In this document: positions 12,001 to 25,080 of the stretch, piece after piece
Position numbering within the stretch: the stretch's first letter is position 1
Layout of the letters: the number at the start of each line of letters is the position of its first letter
Origin: Avena insularis
Lineage: Eukaryota > Streptophyta > Magnoliopsida > Poales > Poaceae
Length of the DNA: 64,000 bases
Assembly: GCA_023614405.1 (NCBI GenBank)
Contig: JAJUPC010000226.1
Coordinates: 372,001 to 436,000, forward strand
Direction of reading: 5' to 3'
Notes under the pieces: generated by a model
What the model was told of the DNA's origin: nothing
The model's database searches: none
What the model saw: only the letters and a program-made list of their open reading frames with translations
Made by a program: the position numbers and the translations under genes

Positions 12001-13415
12001 ACCACTTTTTCAAATAAAACAATCGTTTGCATGCTTGCATGCATTGCTTTGTTATTTTATGTGGTGAATTGTTTGAATGTTAGTTTGAATTTGTGCCTTG
12101 ATTGAATTGTAGTGAACTTTGAGGAGTGTGACCATTGCAAGATCAAGGAGTGAATCTAGTTTCTCTACCAAAAAGGCAAGTGGTGCTTCATATATTTTGT
12201 CCTATTATTTTAATTATGCATTAGTGCTATTTTGAGTAGGATTTGCATGGAATTTTTACTAAGTATGCTATGCTTTGGGAAAACCTAGTAGATGATGCCT
12301 TAGTAGAATTTTTTCCGAAGTTAAGATTATTGCTACTATTATGCTTAGCCTAGCTAGTAGTAAACAAGGGTGGAATATATAAACACGCTATGGAAATTTT
12401 GCTAAGTCTTTTGACTTATGTTTTTGCCTAATAAAACTACTAAGTGAATGAATCATCTGGGTGGAATGGTATGAATGGGATATGTTGAGTGGTTACACAA
12501 GGCCAGGGACTGGTGAACCTCGTGGATCACACTTGTGGAAAGCCACCCAAGAACAAAGAGATTTGAGATGTTAAGTGTTGAGAAGCTTCTAGTGCAGCCA
12601 CATGGCAATATGGGCTCTACCTGGATCATATAGGTTACAATAACTTAGCCAGATGGACAGAAGGTGGTAGGGGTGATAGGTTGGAACGCATCCATTTGTT
12701 CTAAGGGAAGGCTTCTGAAAGATCTTGTCTCGATGCATGTTGAGTCTTGTGGGGAAAGTGCACCACCTCTCGAGAGAGTAAAATCTAAGTACCTAGTCGT
12801 GTCCCCGGTAATGGCAATTTGAGCATCAAGACATGGAAGTTATCAAGGATCTCCTCATCCCAATTTCTAAGTAAAAAACTTGTGGTTGTACAAGGGTTAA
12901 AGGATCACCAATTTTTAATTGGTAGATGCCTTGGGCGATTTGTCAAACAAAAACTTAATGTTGTCAACTTATAAGGAAAACCTTATTTTGAGAAAAGCAA
13001 GCCTAAGATCCACTTAGCCAAATGCATATAGGTGATAGATACCACCATTCTACCATAGTATCACTTTCCAATAAAATTAAAATGTATTGACCCTTGTGCC
13101 TGTAACTTATTATGTTGCAGGTTTGTTTGATGTTAGTGAAGTGTGTTGAATAGGATTACAAGTCTACAACCAACATGATTGCCTGTGGCATATGAAGATG
13201 AAGGACCCCATGCTATATAGATATTTCTGCTGCATTGTAATGAGATAGCCAAATGATCTATGAAAGATGTAATGTATTATTTTATTCCTGGTTATAAGTT
13301 GTAATATGACTTTGTTTCTTGATATTACATCTTAAACTGTGGATGCTAGCTATTGATCCAGGGACTAGCATTGTAAACACAGGGATCTCTACCTTATTAG
13401 GTTGGGACCTCTACA
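9003..13415 (+). repeat. 5' LTR of element W (4.4 kb)
   Basis: It starts TGTCACATCCC and ends GGGACCTCTACA, two bases before the PBS. The layout is a long AT-rich left part (about 9200-10440) containing a hairpin array, a GC-rich, pyrimidine-rich middle (about 10450-11350), and an AT-rich right part. The frame at 10566-10862 is a chance frame in the GC-rich part. No host gene seen. Confidence 0.85.
9678..10290 (+). repeat. Array of imperfect hairpin units in the W LTR
   Basis: TTATTTAAATAAAATTATRTGG faces CCATATTCAATTTTATTTAA as an inverted repeat at 9678-9733. The same hairpin recurs at 9857-9914 and, diverged, at 10017-10073. Downstream markers (AAAGAtAAA...CCTAA..TAAATAA) recur at about 9731, 9911, 10071 and 10228, giving a period of about 157-180 bp. 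Two hairpins are also present in the 3' LTR at about 63677-63734 and 63858-63915. Confidence 0.7.
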
Positions 13416-13417
13416 GA

Positions 13418-13429
13418 TGGTATTAGAGC
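13418..13429 (+). promoter_or_regulatory. Primer binding site of element W
   Basis: TGGTATTAGAGC, two bases after the 5' LTR. It differs at one base from TGGTATCAGAGC, the complement of the plant initiator tRNA-Met 3' end. Confidence 0.85.
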
Positions 13430-14083
13430 ACCTTGTTGCCTATAGGATTGTAACCCTAGGATTGGACAAAACCCCTTAGAAAAATAGGAGTTTTATTTGT
13501 TCAAACTTATTTACAAACAATCTTGTAAACTCTTTCCTCAACCTTTTTGGTTTTAATTTTACATCTCTTCCTTTTCAACTTGATGGACAAAACTCCAAGA
13601 TGAGCGAAGACTTCAACATCACCAATAACTTCAACTTTATTTTCACCAAGGACTTCAACTTGGACATCACTAAGGACTACAAGTGAGACAAGAAATATTA
13701 CTCATGACTTGGAAGATTAAGGAAACACAACTTAGAAGGAACCATCATCACCTTTGAGCTTTGTGACCAAGATGCAAGAATTCTTCCAAGTAAACCGTGA
13801 TCTTGTTCATAAAGAAACAACTAAGAAGGATGGGATGATCTCAAGTGAACACTATAGTTAGACCACCATACTAGAGTTTAGTTTAGATCAACTTATTGAT
13901 CACACCAACTGATGAGGTGTAGCAAAAATATTTTGTCTCCTAAAAACATGCTTGAATCTTGTTGTTTGAGTGGATTGCATGATTTTGATTGCTTGCACAT
14001 TACTTGTGTGATTTGTTGTGTGTGAGTAGAATTCTTCCTCTAGAAAACTTTTTCCTACTCTAATCCCAATCCAACCCAAACAG

Positions 14084-15418
14084 ATGACTTCTCCAAGAGA
14101 CTCCAACATCAACAATGGTGACAACAACGACAACCAAGACATGCACATGAGAGAACAAATACTAGTAACCCAAGCCCAGTTGAATCAAGTGACAAATCAG
14201 TTTTTAGACAACAACATTGAGTTAGACCCAGCCATGCCAAAGTTCTTGGAAACCAAATCCCAATTGTTGCAAAGGATGACCAATCATATGATCAACATGA
14301 GAAGCAACCTTCCCCAAGGAGATTGTGTCAACAATGATATCAAGGATGATATTATAGAAGGAACACAAGCTTGCAACATCTATGGAGACATATGACACAC
14401 TTACAAAGTGCATAAGGACCAATGCCCTAATTGTGAAGAGAAAAATCCAACTAAACAATGCCCCACATCTCAAGTTACATGTTTCCTATGTGAAGGAAAT
14501 GATCATGTCCCTATCCAATGCCCCATTAGGGATGGAATTCGAGCCGAGCTGAGCCAACTTGACTCGACTCGCTAAAGCTCGTTCAACTAACGAGTTAGCT
14601 CGACTCGGCTCGTTTACATAACGAGCTCATATTTGAAACTCGGCTCGACTCGGTAAACTCACGAGTAGCTCGCGAGCAGCTCGTTTAGATTGTTATAAGT
14701 TATGAATATGAGCAAATATAAAAAAACTAGTAATTATTCTACTAATTTGAAACTAGAATAACAATAGTACTTTCGTAATAACACGAAGGAAGTTCAATAA
14801 AAAATATAGTAGCTCTACACCATTACAGGTTCATGGAACATTCATAGTATGACACTTATCTATAAAAAATTTCAAACTCTATATTGGAAAGAGTTTAACG
14901 AGCTAAATGAGTAGCTCGCGAGTAGCTCATTTAGCTTGGGGTGAACAAACAAGCTCAAATTAAAAACTTGACTCGACTCGTTAGACTCCGAGTTCAAGCC
15001 GAGTCGAGCTGTGTCACGAGTTACTTATCTAGCTCACGAGTTTCGAGTTATAATTCCAGCCCTATGCCCCATCTATCCTATAGTTCAACAAATGAAACAA
15101 GATGGAAAACATCAAATGTTTGGAAACCTCCATAAAGGAACAACTTCCACCAAGAAGGATGAAGACAAAGGAAAATCTCATTATGCACCTCCATACATTG
15201 TAGCTCACCATGGTGGACAAAAGAGGGAATGTGGACGTTATCCTAGGAATCGTTCCAGGAACCGAGGAAGTTTTCCCACCTTTATGGTAAAATATGAAGA
15301 GCATGAACTAAGATAACTCCAAGCTTTGGAGAAACCCAAGAAAAATAAGTAATGTCCCAACCCCATCAAACAAGACATTAGCTAGGTGCAATGTTGCAAT
15401 TGCAAAGAGATGGGACAC
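14084..15418 (+). pseudogene. gag-like zinc-knuckle frame of element W, first part
   Basis: From the ATG at 14084 the frame gives a Gln/Asn-rich N-terminal part of about 100 residues (to the TGA at 14393). It then reads on in the same frame through a Cys-rich stretch (about 14411-14470) and a clear CCHC knuckle CFLCEGNDHVPIQC. After the MITE is discounted, the frame continues from 15073 through a basic Arg/Asn-rich stretch, with stops at 15314 (TAA), 15350 (TAA) and 15383 (TAG). It reaches another knuckle, CCNCKEMGH, which X splits at 15418. Zinc knuckles of this type bind RNA in Gag nucleocapsids. No capsid-like domain is seen between the N-terminus and the knuckles. The start is chosen because no longer upstream frame exists. 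Confidence 0.7.
14527..15064. mobile_element. hAT-type MITE, 538 bp, inserted in W gag
   Basis: Terminal inverted repeats TAGGGATGGAATT and AATTCCAGCCCTA (one mismatch) are flanked by identical 8-bp duplications TGCCCCAT at 14519-14526 and 15065-15072. An 8-bp TSD and TAGGG-type ends are features of non-autonomous hAT elements. The subterminal parts are full of short CGACTCG, GAGCTCG and CGAGTAGCTCG repeats in both orientations, the usual layout of hAT transposase binding clusters. The centre is AT-rich and non-coding. Taking out the element plus one TSD restores the gag frame across the site. Confidence 0.9.
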
Positions 15419-18258
15419 TGTAACATCGCAGCATTAGAGCTTAGAAATAATTTGAACCCATATGTGTACATTGCATTCATGCATCAGAAAATCCGGAGAA
15501 TTTTCGCGCAAAACTAAAGAAGCTATAGGGGGATCGAGATCTCTCTTACACTGATGAAAACATCAGGGAAGGTGCGATGGATTTCGACATGACCTCTATT
15601 GTACTTTTGTGTTTAAGGGGAAGGAAATTCAAATCTCAATATTCAATTGATGAATCTCAATTCTAAAAGAATTTGAAATGGAATAATAACTAGAAACTAA
15701 ATTGTAATAGAAAATAAGAGGTGAACCCTTATTTATAAACAAGGTATAATCTTTTATTCAAATAGAAAAGATAGTTGAAGTTTAAATAAAAATGAAATGA
15801 GTAATGTAATATGATATTACATTAATGAAATAATAAACAAGAATTGATAAAGAATAATATTATTTACATCACACATTATTATATTATCTTTACAATTATG
15901 AACCAAAGGGATAATAGATAATGAAATAGAGAGGAATCATTTTATTACAATAATACAAACATTACACTATTTTTATTAAATTCCAAAAAATGAAGAATTA
16001 CAATAAAGAATAAAAGAATTAAAGTACACTACTATAAAACAAATAAATATATAAATGAATTACATAAATAAATAACTAAAAATATTTTTTATTACAAGCA
16101 GATATAAATATTACATTGTCTTTGCAAATGCATTATAAAATAAAAAGAAAACTAGTACACTTTATTGAATAAAATAAACAATACAATATTTCTTTACAAA
16201 AGAAGAATGAATAAATAAAAATAATTCCTTTATTACAATGCTTTATATTTCACAAAAGAAAAAGTGGATTACAAAAGAAAAAAGAAAAACTTAAAACTAA
16301 ATTCATCTTCACTTTCTTCATCTTCTAAATCCTCTCTTTATATTCCTGATCTTATACCTGTAAACAAATAGAAATAAAACCAGTAGAAAGACAAATAGGA
16401 AAGGGGTTAGTGGTTAAATATTTTTTCTCTCAGATTTGACATAAAATTGCTATGTAAACTCATCATTGAGCTTTTATATTGAAGGGGCAAGTTTCACCTT
16501 GGTTTAAAATAGTATATAGATAAGAAGTAAAAACCATCAGGAAATATCAAGTTTTTACTTGATCTGATCCACCCAGGAGAGGCATCCACACTAGTAGCTC
16601 AGTCAGCAGCATGCAGTGGTGTGTTGTCAACACAGCACCAGCAGCCAATTCACATAAAAGAGGTGACATAGCCGCAGCACAACAGCTAGCCACTGCCACA
16701 GTTTCTAATCTATCTCAAACCACTACCAAGCTCTCAAGAACACCACAACTCACCAATCCAATCCACCATATATTCAATCTTTGGTTGCTCTCTGGAGCCA
16801 TCCAAGAGCTAGAATAAGGGGAAAGTAAAGTGCAGGCAATAGCTTCAGGAAAAGAAGATCAGGCCATAAAGGAGCTAGGAGGAGCAAGGTCTATTCCAGG
16901 AAAAGTAGGATAAGGCCAAAAGGGGGGCATGCTAGCAGTAGCATGAGTTGTAACTGATCAAGATCTACAACAGATCATCAGCCAATCACCAATAGCAGGT
17001 AACAACCACCAGAAATACACAAATGATCATATAGCATTCATTCTCATATTTGAATACAGATCTGGGGTTACAAGGGATATAATATAAATCAACTAAATCC
17101 ATCTACCCTTCAACTAGAAGTAAATCTAGGAGGATTGGATGGGGAGATACTCTCAGGTTTGCATGAAAGTGCCATGCAAATTTCATCACAGAATATTAAA
17201 ACCAACAAGTCATATCTGTTTCTATTCCAAAGGATTTGGCCTCAGCCTTTGCATCACTGGCCAAATTAAGAAATTCAGTAAGCAACATTTAAGATATTTA
17301 TCATTGTGCACACTCTCAAGGGAGGCACCACAAAGTCAAACATCAGGTTAGCAGCCACAAGTTTAAACCAGGATTATAGTAGAATCCAGTATAAGTTCAA
17401 CAGCAGAGAGATTTATTTTAATCACTTAACTCATACAAGCATCCATAAGCTAGTATATTATCCATTCATATAATCCAAATTATTTCAAATCATTTTCCCA
17501 GTTCAGCAAGCTATGAATCATTTTAGGAGATGTGACTAATATCATTACTAAACCATAGGTTTAGTTCAGCATGCACATTTCATATATATAAATTGAACAC
17601 TGAGCCAAATACATCATCTATCATCCACCACCAGAAAATTGAATAAAATCATCTTCCTAATATTTTAGGGATCACTTTTCCAAGTTATCTATTGATTTTC
17701 ATCCATCATGTGAATAAGATCTATTGGATAGAATATATCCTTAGGGATACACTCAGATAAAGTGTTATCCATCCTTGTATACCTCAAGAAGGGTCTAACA
17801 TCACCTTTTTCCATCTATAGAGAACGTCTCAGATCATACATCATTGACCAAACTACTGTTCACTAATTTAGAACTAAGTGACAGCAAATTCAATAATAAA
17901 ATACTATAGGGAACATTTCATAGAATGGTAGCACCTCTGTAGCAGTTTCATTCTTTACCATTTCCCAAATCAGAGGAACAAGTATCAGCAATTATACAAG
18001 GATACATAAATCATCTTCCTAAACAGAAAGTCTAGGAATCATATATATTCCTTATCTCACTTTTAGATTTGACAGAGAATAAACTTTTCTCATAGAAAGT
18101 GTTTCTAGGAAATATTTCAAATCATCACTGAACCATATGTTCAGATCATCAAGTGTACCACATAAATGATCATAGTATAGCCAGTTAATAGGGTAACCAG
18201 TCCTGGTATAGAGGAATACATACCTCCATGAAGATTTCATCTTAGTGAATATCAAAGG
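15419..18258 (+). repeat. 5' LTR of X, left segment
   Basis: It aligns with the 3' LTR from 43646, for example in GCATTAGAGCTTAGAAATAA. Of this segment, about 16300-18087 is missing from the 3' LTR but has a diverged counterpart in solo LTR U (about 38240-39900), so it is original LTR sequence lost from the 3' copy. AT-rich, no gene. It ends at the Y insertion site AAAGG (18254-18258). Confidence 0.85.
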
Positions 18259-21200
18259 TGTAACATCCCAAAAATATTAAACTTGGATCATCAAACTCTA
18301 ATCATCAAAATTAGGGTTAACAAAAACTTTCCCAACTAAAAATATGAAAGCATTCATATGTGTGTATTCAAAATTTGGATTCTTTTGAATTGCCATGGTT
18401 CTATGTTTCTTTTCTTGTAAAATTATTCTTAGGTGAAATAAACCTCATCTAAATAATCCCCAAACTTTTCCCAAAGATAAACAACTCAAAATGAATAAAT
18501 TAAGTGAATGGTCACTTTGGCCAAATTAACTCCCATGCCTACTTTGGCTATCTCTAATTTTCAAAACTCAACAGAAACATGTATGGATCTTTTCACCCCT
18601 TTATAGTACTCATAATAAGGTACCAAGGCCCACTTTATGATCATCCAAAAACATTCAAATGCTAAGTTTAAATGACAGTTTAAAATGGAATCTATCTCAT
18701 ATGGGAAGATCCCACTATTTCAAAAACCACTCAAACAAGCTCAATTTTCAAAACCAAAGCACCCAAAGAATCCTCAACACATGCCAAGCACACCCACCAA
18801 AAATCTTTTCAAAATTCAAAAATAAATTTCTTGCGGCCATTTCATCAAACACATGGAGACAGAAAATCAAATTGGCAAAACTTCTCTGTTTTGAGAAGTA
18901 ATTTGGCTAAGCCTTGTTCACCATTGATCACACTTGTCTCCCCCAGTGCCAACCAGTGCCTTGACCACCCTAGCCCCTACCCATCGCACCATGCCATGCT
19001 AACCCGAAGGAACCTTTCCCAGCCGACCATGGCTAGCTAGCCAGAGCAAGCACCAAGCCTAAACACCATGTCTAGGACGCACGCCACCGTCCACCGCCAC
19101 CTCCTGTCCAGTGCTTGAACCCTGCCAGCCACTGGACCACACGCCCAAGCCATGCCAAACTTCTCTGATATCATGCCGAGAGCGCGCCAGAGCGCCACCC
19201 TCGACACACGCCCACAGACCGCGCGCCACCCTCGCCGCGTGCACGCGTGATCACCACCACCCCAGCAACCCCGCAGACACGCCCGTTCGCCGCCGCGCGG
19301 ACCACGCGTGCTATGCACCATCAAAACCTCCATTGGACCCGCTCAGAGCATCGAAGCGTTCCGACCGATCAGCACCGCCCCACGCCTCGCCACCACGCCG
19401 TTGAGCTTCGCCAGGGAACATAGAATTACCCCCTACCATCACCCACGTTGATAGCTGCCTGTGCCGTCGACCACGACGAGCTCAGCTCGCGCTCGTCGGT
19501 CCCCTCTCGCCACTATAAATAGAGGCCTCCCCCGCTCGATTTCTTCACACCAGTTCGTTCCCTTCTCTCTCAGAAACATCCCACACCCTTCCCTGGATCA
19601 AGGCGAGCACCAGGTGGCCTGAATTTCACCGAAGTTCGCCGCTGCAGAGGAGGAGAGGCGCCGTCGATTGGAGCCGCCCCAGGAGGAGCTGCCGGTGCCA
19701 GGAGAATCGCCCGTCATCGACTTCATCGTTTGCCCTCATCGCCGACCCTCGCCTGAGCCCCGGTGAGCCTCCCACGACCCCCACTGAGCCGCTAGGGTTT
19801 GACCTCGCCGGTGACATGTTCATCGTCGATGACGACCCTCAGCCATTGATCGCCCCTTCTAATCCAACGCACCACATCGCCCCGTACCGTTTCGCATGTT
19901 ATGAGCCACTAACGGGTGGAACCCCCCTGTCAGCTGAGCCCAGCGCTGCGGAGTGACACTGGGCTGGCCCATTAGCATCTCCCACGCAGCCCAACCATTT
20001 GAATTTAGATTTTCTACTTTAATTCAAACTTAGTTCTGTACCTAGTTTCAAAAATCAACCCAGCTTGATTCATTGAACCAAATTGCATGAAACCAATTTT
20101 GTTAGAAAGGTACTGAAATGCTGAATCCAAGTCCGGTGGATTCAAATCATTTGGATCTGTAGATCAACCTTGGTAAAAATAACAAGTCAGAAGCTTTTCT
20201 GCATTCAAACATTTTTCAAACTTCAACCATAATAGCTTTTGAGTTGATTCCAACTCTCAAAAATCACACTTGATCATACCTTTCAGAATATATAAAAACA
20301 TATGGGTTTACTTACAGAAATAATGTTCAAGTAATAAAAGAATTCCACATAGGCATTTCTAATCACTTTAGTTATTTAAAATAAAAAGGTTAAACCTTAT
20401 TAAATTGTGACACCACTTTAAATAACATTCCCATGTACTGAAATAGGTGGTGATGACATGTGTCAACATGATCCCATGTTTGAGTTGGAGAATATTAAAT
20501 CTTAAGTAGTTTTTTCAATGAGTAGAAATTACTTTTCTCAAATTCAAATAAATAAGGCAAATGCTTTAATATTGTAATATAGGTGATGATGCTAGATCAT
20601 CTATAGTGCACATTTGTGTGATGATTGAAAATATTTATGTATTGTTTGGTGATTGTGTACCTCGTATTTATTTATAGACTCTAGTACCGACCAAGGATAC
20701 GAGGAGGAAGGAGGATACTACAAAGGAGAAGCCGAGCAAAACTTCAACCACTGCTCTGCTCAAGGCAATCCTTACTAATCAAGTTGACCTACGCAAGCTA
20801 ATACTTGCTTGTTACCATGCCAACTAGAGGCCTTAAGCATATGTGATCATACCCACTTCATAACCCAATCCTAGTTTTACTAGCAAGCTTTATACTTTAT
20901 TTCTTTATCAAAGCTTTCTTTTAGAGTTTAATAAAGTGACTTGTAGATTCTAGAAAGATAATTGACGGTTGCATAAAGAGCATTAAAATTGGCCTAAGCA
21001 AGATAATCTTGATGTCATCATAAGGCATGAGATTGAACTTAATTAATCACCACTTGTTTACCACCCCTCATTAGTACTTACCCCACTTGTAGATGCTAGT
21101 GCTAAGCATAAAACTTGATCAACTTTAGATGGGAATACCTGGTGGAAATGGTTATGAAAACCTTGGAATGATGAGTCATTCTAGTGAAATGTTTTGACAT

Positions 21201-22257
21201 GTGTTTCCGAACACCAGATGATTTTGATGATGAAAATGTTGAGGCATGAGCCTTAGCCCTTATTTAAACTGATGGTTGTCTGGATGCGATACCATTCCAA
21301 TTTTACCGTACAACCACAATACCCGAAAATTGGGTAGGGCTTGACTAGAAACTTATATACCTTAGTATGGGTTCCCTCACGGCCAAGGTCTGAGCTGAGG
21401 CTACCTTGTGAAGATTGTCCACCTGTGCAGTACCCAAGATGACAGTTGGTCATGGTTGGGAGGCCAAAGTCACAGGAGAGGTGCCTATACTACGGCGTGT
21501 AATCGAAAGGTTAGGATTGATTATCCGCATACTGAGTATGGTGAATTCAGGATTTGTTGCTAACGGATGTATCGAATGTTGTGGTGAAAGTATACAATCT
21601 CTACAGAGTGTCAAACTATTCGAATAGCCGCGTCCGCGGTTATGGACAGTTGGAGTGGGCATATTGTTCCCCCATCAGATGTTTTCAAAATGACTTATGA
21701 AATGAATTGAGATTTTGACTTGACCACAACAGAGTTCTGGTATGAAATTCAAGTTCCCACTTAGGTGTTATAAAATGTCAACTAGTTTCTTGCTTCTGAA
21801 CTTAGTAGAGGTAAATCTGGATTTTTGCAAAACAACCCTAGAGCTTAGTGTCCTACTACAAAATCCACCTAACTTGTTAGTATTAGTTTGCGAATACTTA
21901 AAGAGTAATCATGGCTTTGTCCCTGGCTATTCCCGTGGCCAGACTATGAAGAGGAGTACCAGGATGATGGACCCCAGGAAGGTTACGACAACTAGGATCA
22001 TCTCCCATCGTCAGCATTGCCTGTGACCCTGAAGATGGAGCTTCGCCTACGCTACCTTTATTATTACGTTATTCCGCTGCTTGAGTTGTGTTAAGAACTG
22101 GATCATGAGATCCTTATTTGTGTAAGACCTTATGTATGATTTGTAATGGATGATGTACCGTGGTATCCAATTCTGTTATGTCTCGATAAAATGGTAATCC
22201 TAAGATTGCGATGTATGGCATAACAGGCATTTGGGACTAAAAATCCGGGTGTTGACA
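18259..22257 (+). repeat. 5' LTR of Y (4.0 kb)
   Basis: TGTAACATCCC...GGGTGTTGACA, closely matching 28127-32081 with scattered substitutions and small indels. A GC-rich core of about 19000-19980 contains a TATA box. The reading frames in this core (for example 19037-19404 on both strands) are by-products of GC richness. Confidence 0.92.
19514..19522 (+). promoter_or_regulatory. TATA box in 5' LTR of Y
   Basis: TATAAATAG, followed by AGGCCTCCCCCG and a pyrimidine-rich stretch containing CTCTCTCAG. The same motif occurs in all full LTRs of this family here. It is the likely Pol II promoter, with the transcript start some 30 bases downstream. Confidence 0.7.
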
Positions 22258-22260
22258 AGT

Positions 22261-22273
22261 TGGTACCAGAGCC
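22261..22273 (+). promoter_or_regulatory. Primer binding site of Y
   Basis: TGGTACCAGAGCC, three bases after the LTR. One mismatch to the initiator tRNA-Met complement TGGTATCAGAGCC. Confidence 0.85.
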
Positions 22274-22486
22274 ATCCTGACCATAGGAGACCCTAGTTAG
22301 ACTGGACGTTTGAATCAAAAACTTAGTTTCAAAACCAAAGGAAGCAAATATTTACAAAAACTTATTCCCATTCTTATCACCTTGATTCTTTCATAAAAAT
22401 TCATGTTCCTAAAAAACTCTTGGAAAATACATAAAATTTGACACACTTGATCACTCTACTAACTTACTCATCCTATATTCTTATAG

Positions 22487-23281
22487 ATGGACGTGAAGTA
22501 CAACAAATTTTATCAGTTGGGGAATGGAAGAGACCTCATCTTTGAGCAGGATTTGGACCAGTTTTCGGAACTTCTGGAGCGTCCACACCCCGAGTTCTTC
22601 GGAGCTCAGCTCAATGATAAAGGAGGAGAAGATCTGCAGTAGCTAATTGTTGCAAGTCTCCGAGGAAAGATTGAACCTCCAACTGCAGAGGGAATTCAGT
22701 TCACCTTAATAGATAACAACTGGCTCGATGTTCTTGCTAGGGTCATGTAGGAAGCTCTTGCCTGTCTGTGTTGGCAGAGTATCAACCAGATCAAGGGTAC
22801 CCGCTTTGAGTTCTTTCCAAGGCGTGATGCTATGGGACAACCACTGGAAGCCCCATACCACCACGAGCTGAAGACTCAGTTGGACCACCTTAGCTTCATG
22901 ATGTATGATCGTCAGCAGGAGTTGGACAATGCCCGTGACTACTCCAACCACAAGTCCGCCATCATCAAGACGAAGGATCAGACCATCGCCATGCTAGCGA
23001 AGGACCGCAAGTCTCGCCGCCGTCATATTGACAAGAAGGAGCGCATCATTGCCCGTCTTCGCCACCGTATCTCGGATTTGGAGGAGACCATCCACGAGAG
23101 ATACATGCAGTTGGAGGAAAGGGAGAATGCCGGAGAAGATCTTCGTGGAGACCCATACTCCTATCTCAGAGATGATGATGATTTTCTGGAGGACCAGGCC
23201 ATGGACTTCTTCACCGATGAGGATGATTTTTCCTTCATCGATGACGATGAGGATGATGATTACACCGACTCCGAGGAGTAG
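22487..23281 (+). pseudogene. ORF0 of chromovirus Y, upstream of gag
   Basis: This 264-codon frame lies between the PBS and gag, starting with ATG at 22487 (MDVKYNKFYQLGNG) and ending at TAG 23279-23281. It has two internal stops: TAG at 22640 (codon 52; Trp in Z) and TAG at 22748 (codon 88; Gln in Z). Residues of about 125-225 are rich in Gln, Glu, Lys and Arg with heptad-like spacing (KSAIIKTKDQTIAMLAKDRK), suggesting a coiled coil. The C-terminus is strongly acidic (FIDDDEDDDYTDSEE). No known catalytic motif is seen. An ORF0 at this place is something I recall for rice RIRE3/RIRE8; its function is unknown. Confidence 0.75.
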
Positions 23282-23514
23282 TAGCACTTGAGCACTAGCG
23301 TATTGAGTTGTATTCGGTCCCACTATATCGTAGTTTCCAGAGTGGTTCTTAAAACCATCTGTTTTCCTTTTTTGTGGTGTGTGTTTGTATCGTGTGATAT
23401 GAATGAATGAATGAAAAGCAAGTTGCTAGAAATCTGAGTCAAACTTTAAAACTTTCCAATGTCCCTGAACCTTAGAAATTTCCCTCTTTTCTCATGATCT
23501 ATCTCAATCTTCAG

Positions 23515-24680
23515 ATGCCACACGGAGGAAGTGGTTCAACCCCGGACCCGATGTTGCAGATCCTGCAAATGTTGGTTTCTGACCGCGAAGCTAAAAGAGC
23601 CGAACGTCAAGCCAACCTAGCCACCCTTCAGCAGATAGCTCAGTTGGCCCACAACAATCAAGGCCAAGGAAATCAGGACAACCATGGATCTAAGCTCAAG
23701 AATTTCTAGAACACCAACCCACCTGTTTTCACTAAGTCGGAAGAGCCCTTAGACGCAGATGATTGGCTACAAACCATGGAAAACAACCTGGAAGTCGCCG
23801 GAGTGGAAGCTAACGAGAAAGTTCTGTTCGCCACCCACTATCTAGAAGGAGATGCAAGAGCATGCTGGAACAGCGTTCGTGCAATGACCGGAGGACAGAT
23901 GATGACCTGGGAGGAATTCAAGGTCAAGTTCAGCAGAACCCATGTGCCACCGGGTTTGATCAAGAGAATGAGAGATGAGTTCAGAGAACTGAAGCAAGGA
24001 TGGATGACCGTAGTGGAATACCGTGACAAATTCTTGTCATTAGCTAGGTATGCCCCGGATGAGATCGACACTGAAGCCAAGAAGTAAGAAAGATTCATGA
24101 ATGGTCTACACGATGAGATGCAGACGGTGTTGGTCAATATCCCCTTTGCTGATATTGAAGCCCTTGTCGACTCTGCCATCCAGATGGAAGGAAAGATCAA
24201 CCAAGCCAACGAGAACCGCAAGCATCGCATGATGCATCAGCCAGGAACCCATCATACCCCAAAGTATCGCCCCAACCATCTCCAGGATTTGCCCCGAGAA
24301 CCAACAGACCCTCGATGAACCATCGGACCTATCCCAACCATGGAAACCCAAGGCCCGGAGGAAATCACAACAACCCCGGCAACTCTGGCAACTTCAACCG
24401 TGCACCACCCAAGTTCAACAAAAACAATGCTGCCGCCAACACCAACACTGCCCCGAGGACGGGAAGCAATGATGTGCCTGTTGCAGCAAAGGACAAGTCG
24501 CAAGTGACTTGTTATGAATGTGGAAATAAGGGTCACTACTCCAATGAGTGCCCCAAGAAGAATGTCGCAGCCCCCAATGCAAATGCCACAGCTCAGCAGC
24601 AGCGTCGTGTTCAGCCCGGAAGAAGGTTTGCCCAAGGTAACTCTCTCAACCGCAACGGCCGTCTTTTTCTCATGCATGCT
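23515..24680 (+). pseudogene. gag: gag of chromovirus Y
   Basis: Starts at MPHGGSGSTPDPMLQ (ATG 23515, matching the Z start). It contains the plant retrotransposon capsid-type region, with EPLDADDWLQTMENNLE (about residue 80), WEEFKVKFSRTHVP and ALVDSAIQMEGKI. A basic Asn/Pro-rich linker and one CCHC knuckle, CYECGNKGHYSNEC (24510-24551), follow. Stops are TAG at 23707 and TAA at 24085 (Lys in Z at both). A 1-base deletion near 24275 shifts the frame into the one holding the knuckle. Gag forms the particle and binds RNA. It is fused in frame to pol in Z, so Y probably encoded one polyprotein. Confidence 0.85.
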
Positions 24681-25080
24681 GAAGAAGCCCAGGAAGCGCC
24701 AGACGTCGTGCTGGGTATGTTTTCTGTTAATTCAGTACTTGCTAGAGTGTTGTTTGATTCTGGTGCATCGCATTCATTTGTCACCGAGAATTTGCATGAA
24801 CTAGTAAGATTCAACCGACGAAACTGAAGCATGTTATGATTGTTCAAATCCCCAGTTCAACCACCAAAGCTAGGCAAATTTGCAAAGCCGTCCCTATCCG
24901 AATCCATGGCATAGATTTTTATGCTAATATGATAGTACTCGGAACTAAAGGTTTGGAAGTAGTACTAGGGATGGGTTGGATGTCCAAACATAAAGGATTA
25001 ATTGACTGTGCCAAGAAAGCCATAACCATGAAAAGTACAGCCGGAATATCAGTCGAGCATATATCTGAAACCTTACCTCG
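24681..25080 (+). pseudogene. pol: Aspartic protease region of Y pol
   Basis: The active-site motif DSGA (24756-24767, within LFDSGASHSFV) is that of retroviral-type aspartic proteases, which cut the polyprotein. A small deletion around 24785-24800 relative to Z shifts the frame. The second half continues from about 24836 ([17 protein letters not shown]), including the usual GMGWM-type segment. Confidence 0.8.

Noticed and set aside
22832..23281. Separate gene starting at the Met at 22832
   Set aside because: It is only the open tail of ORF0 after two stops. Z shows the frame starts at the equivalent of 22487.
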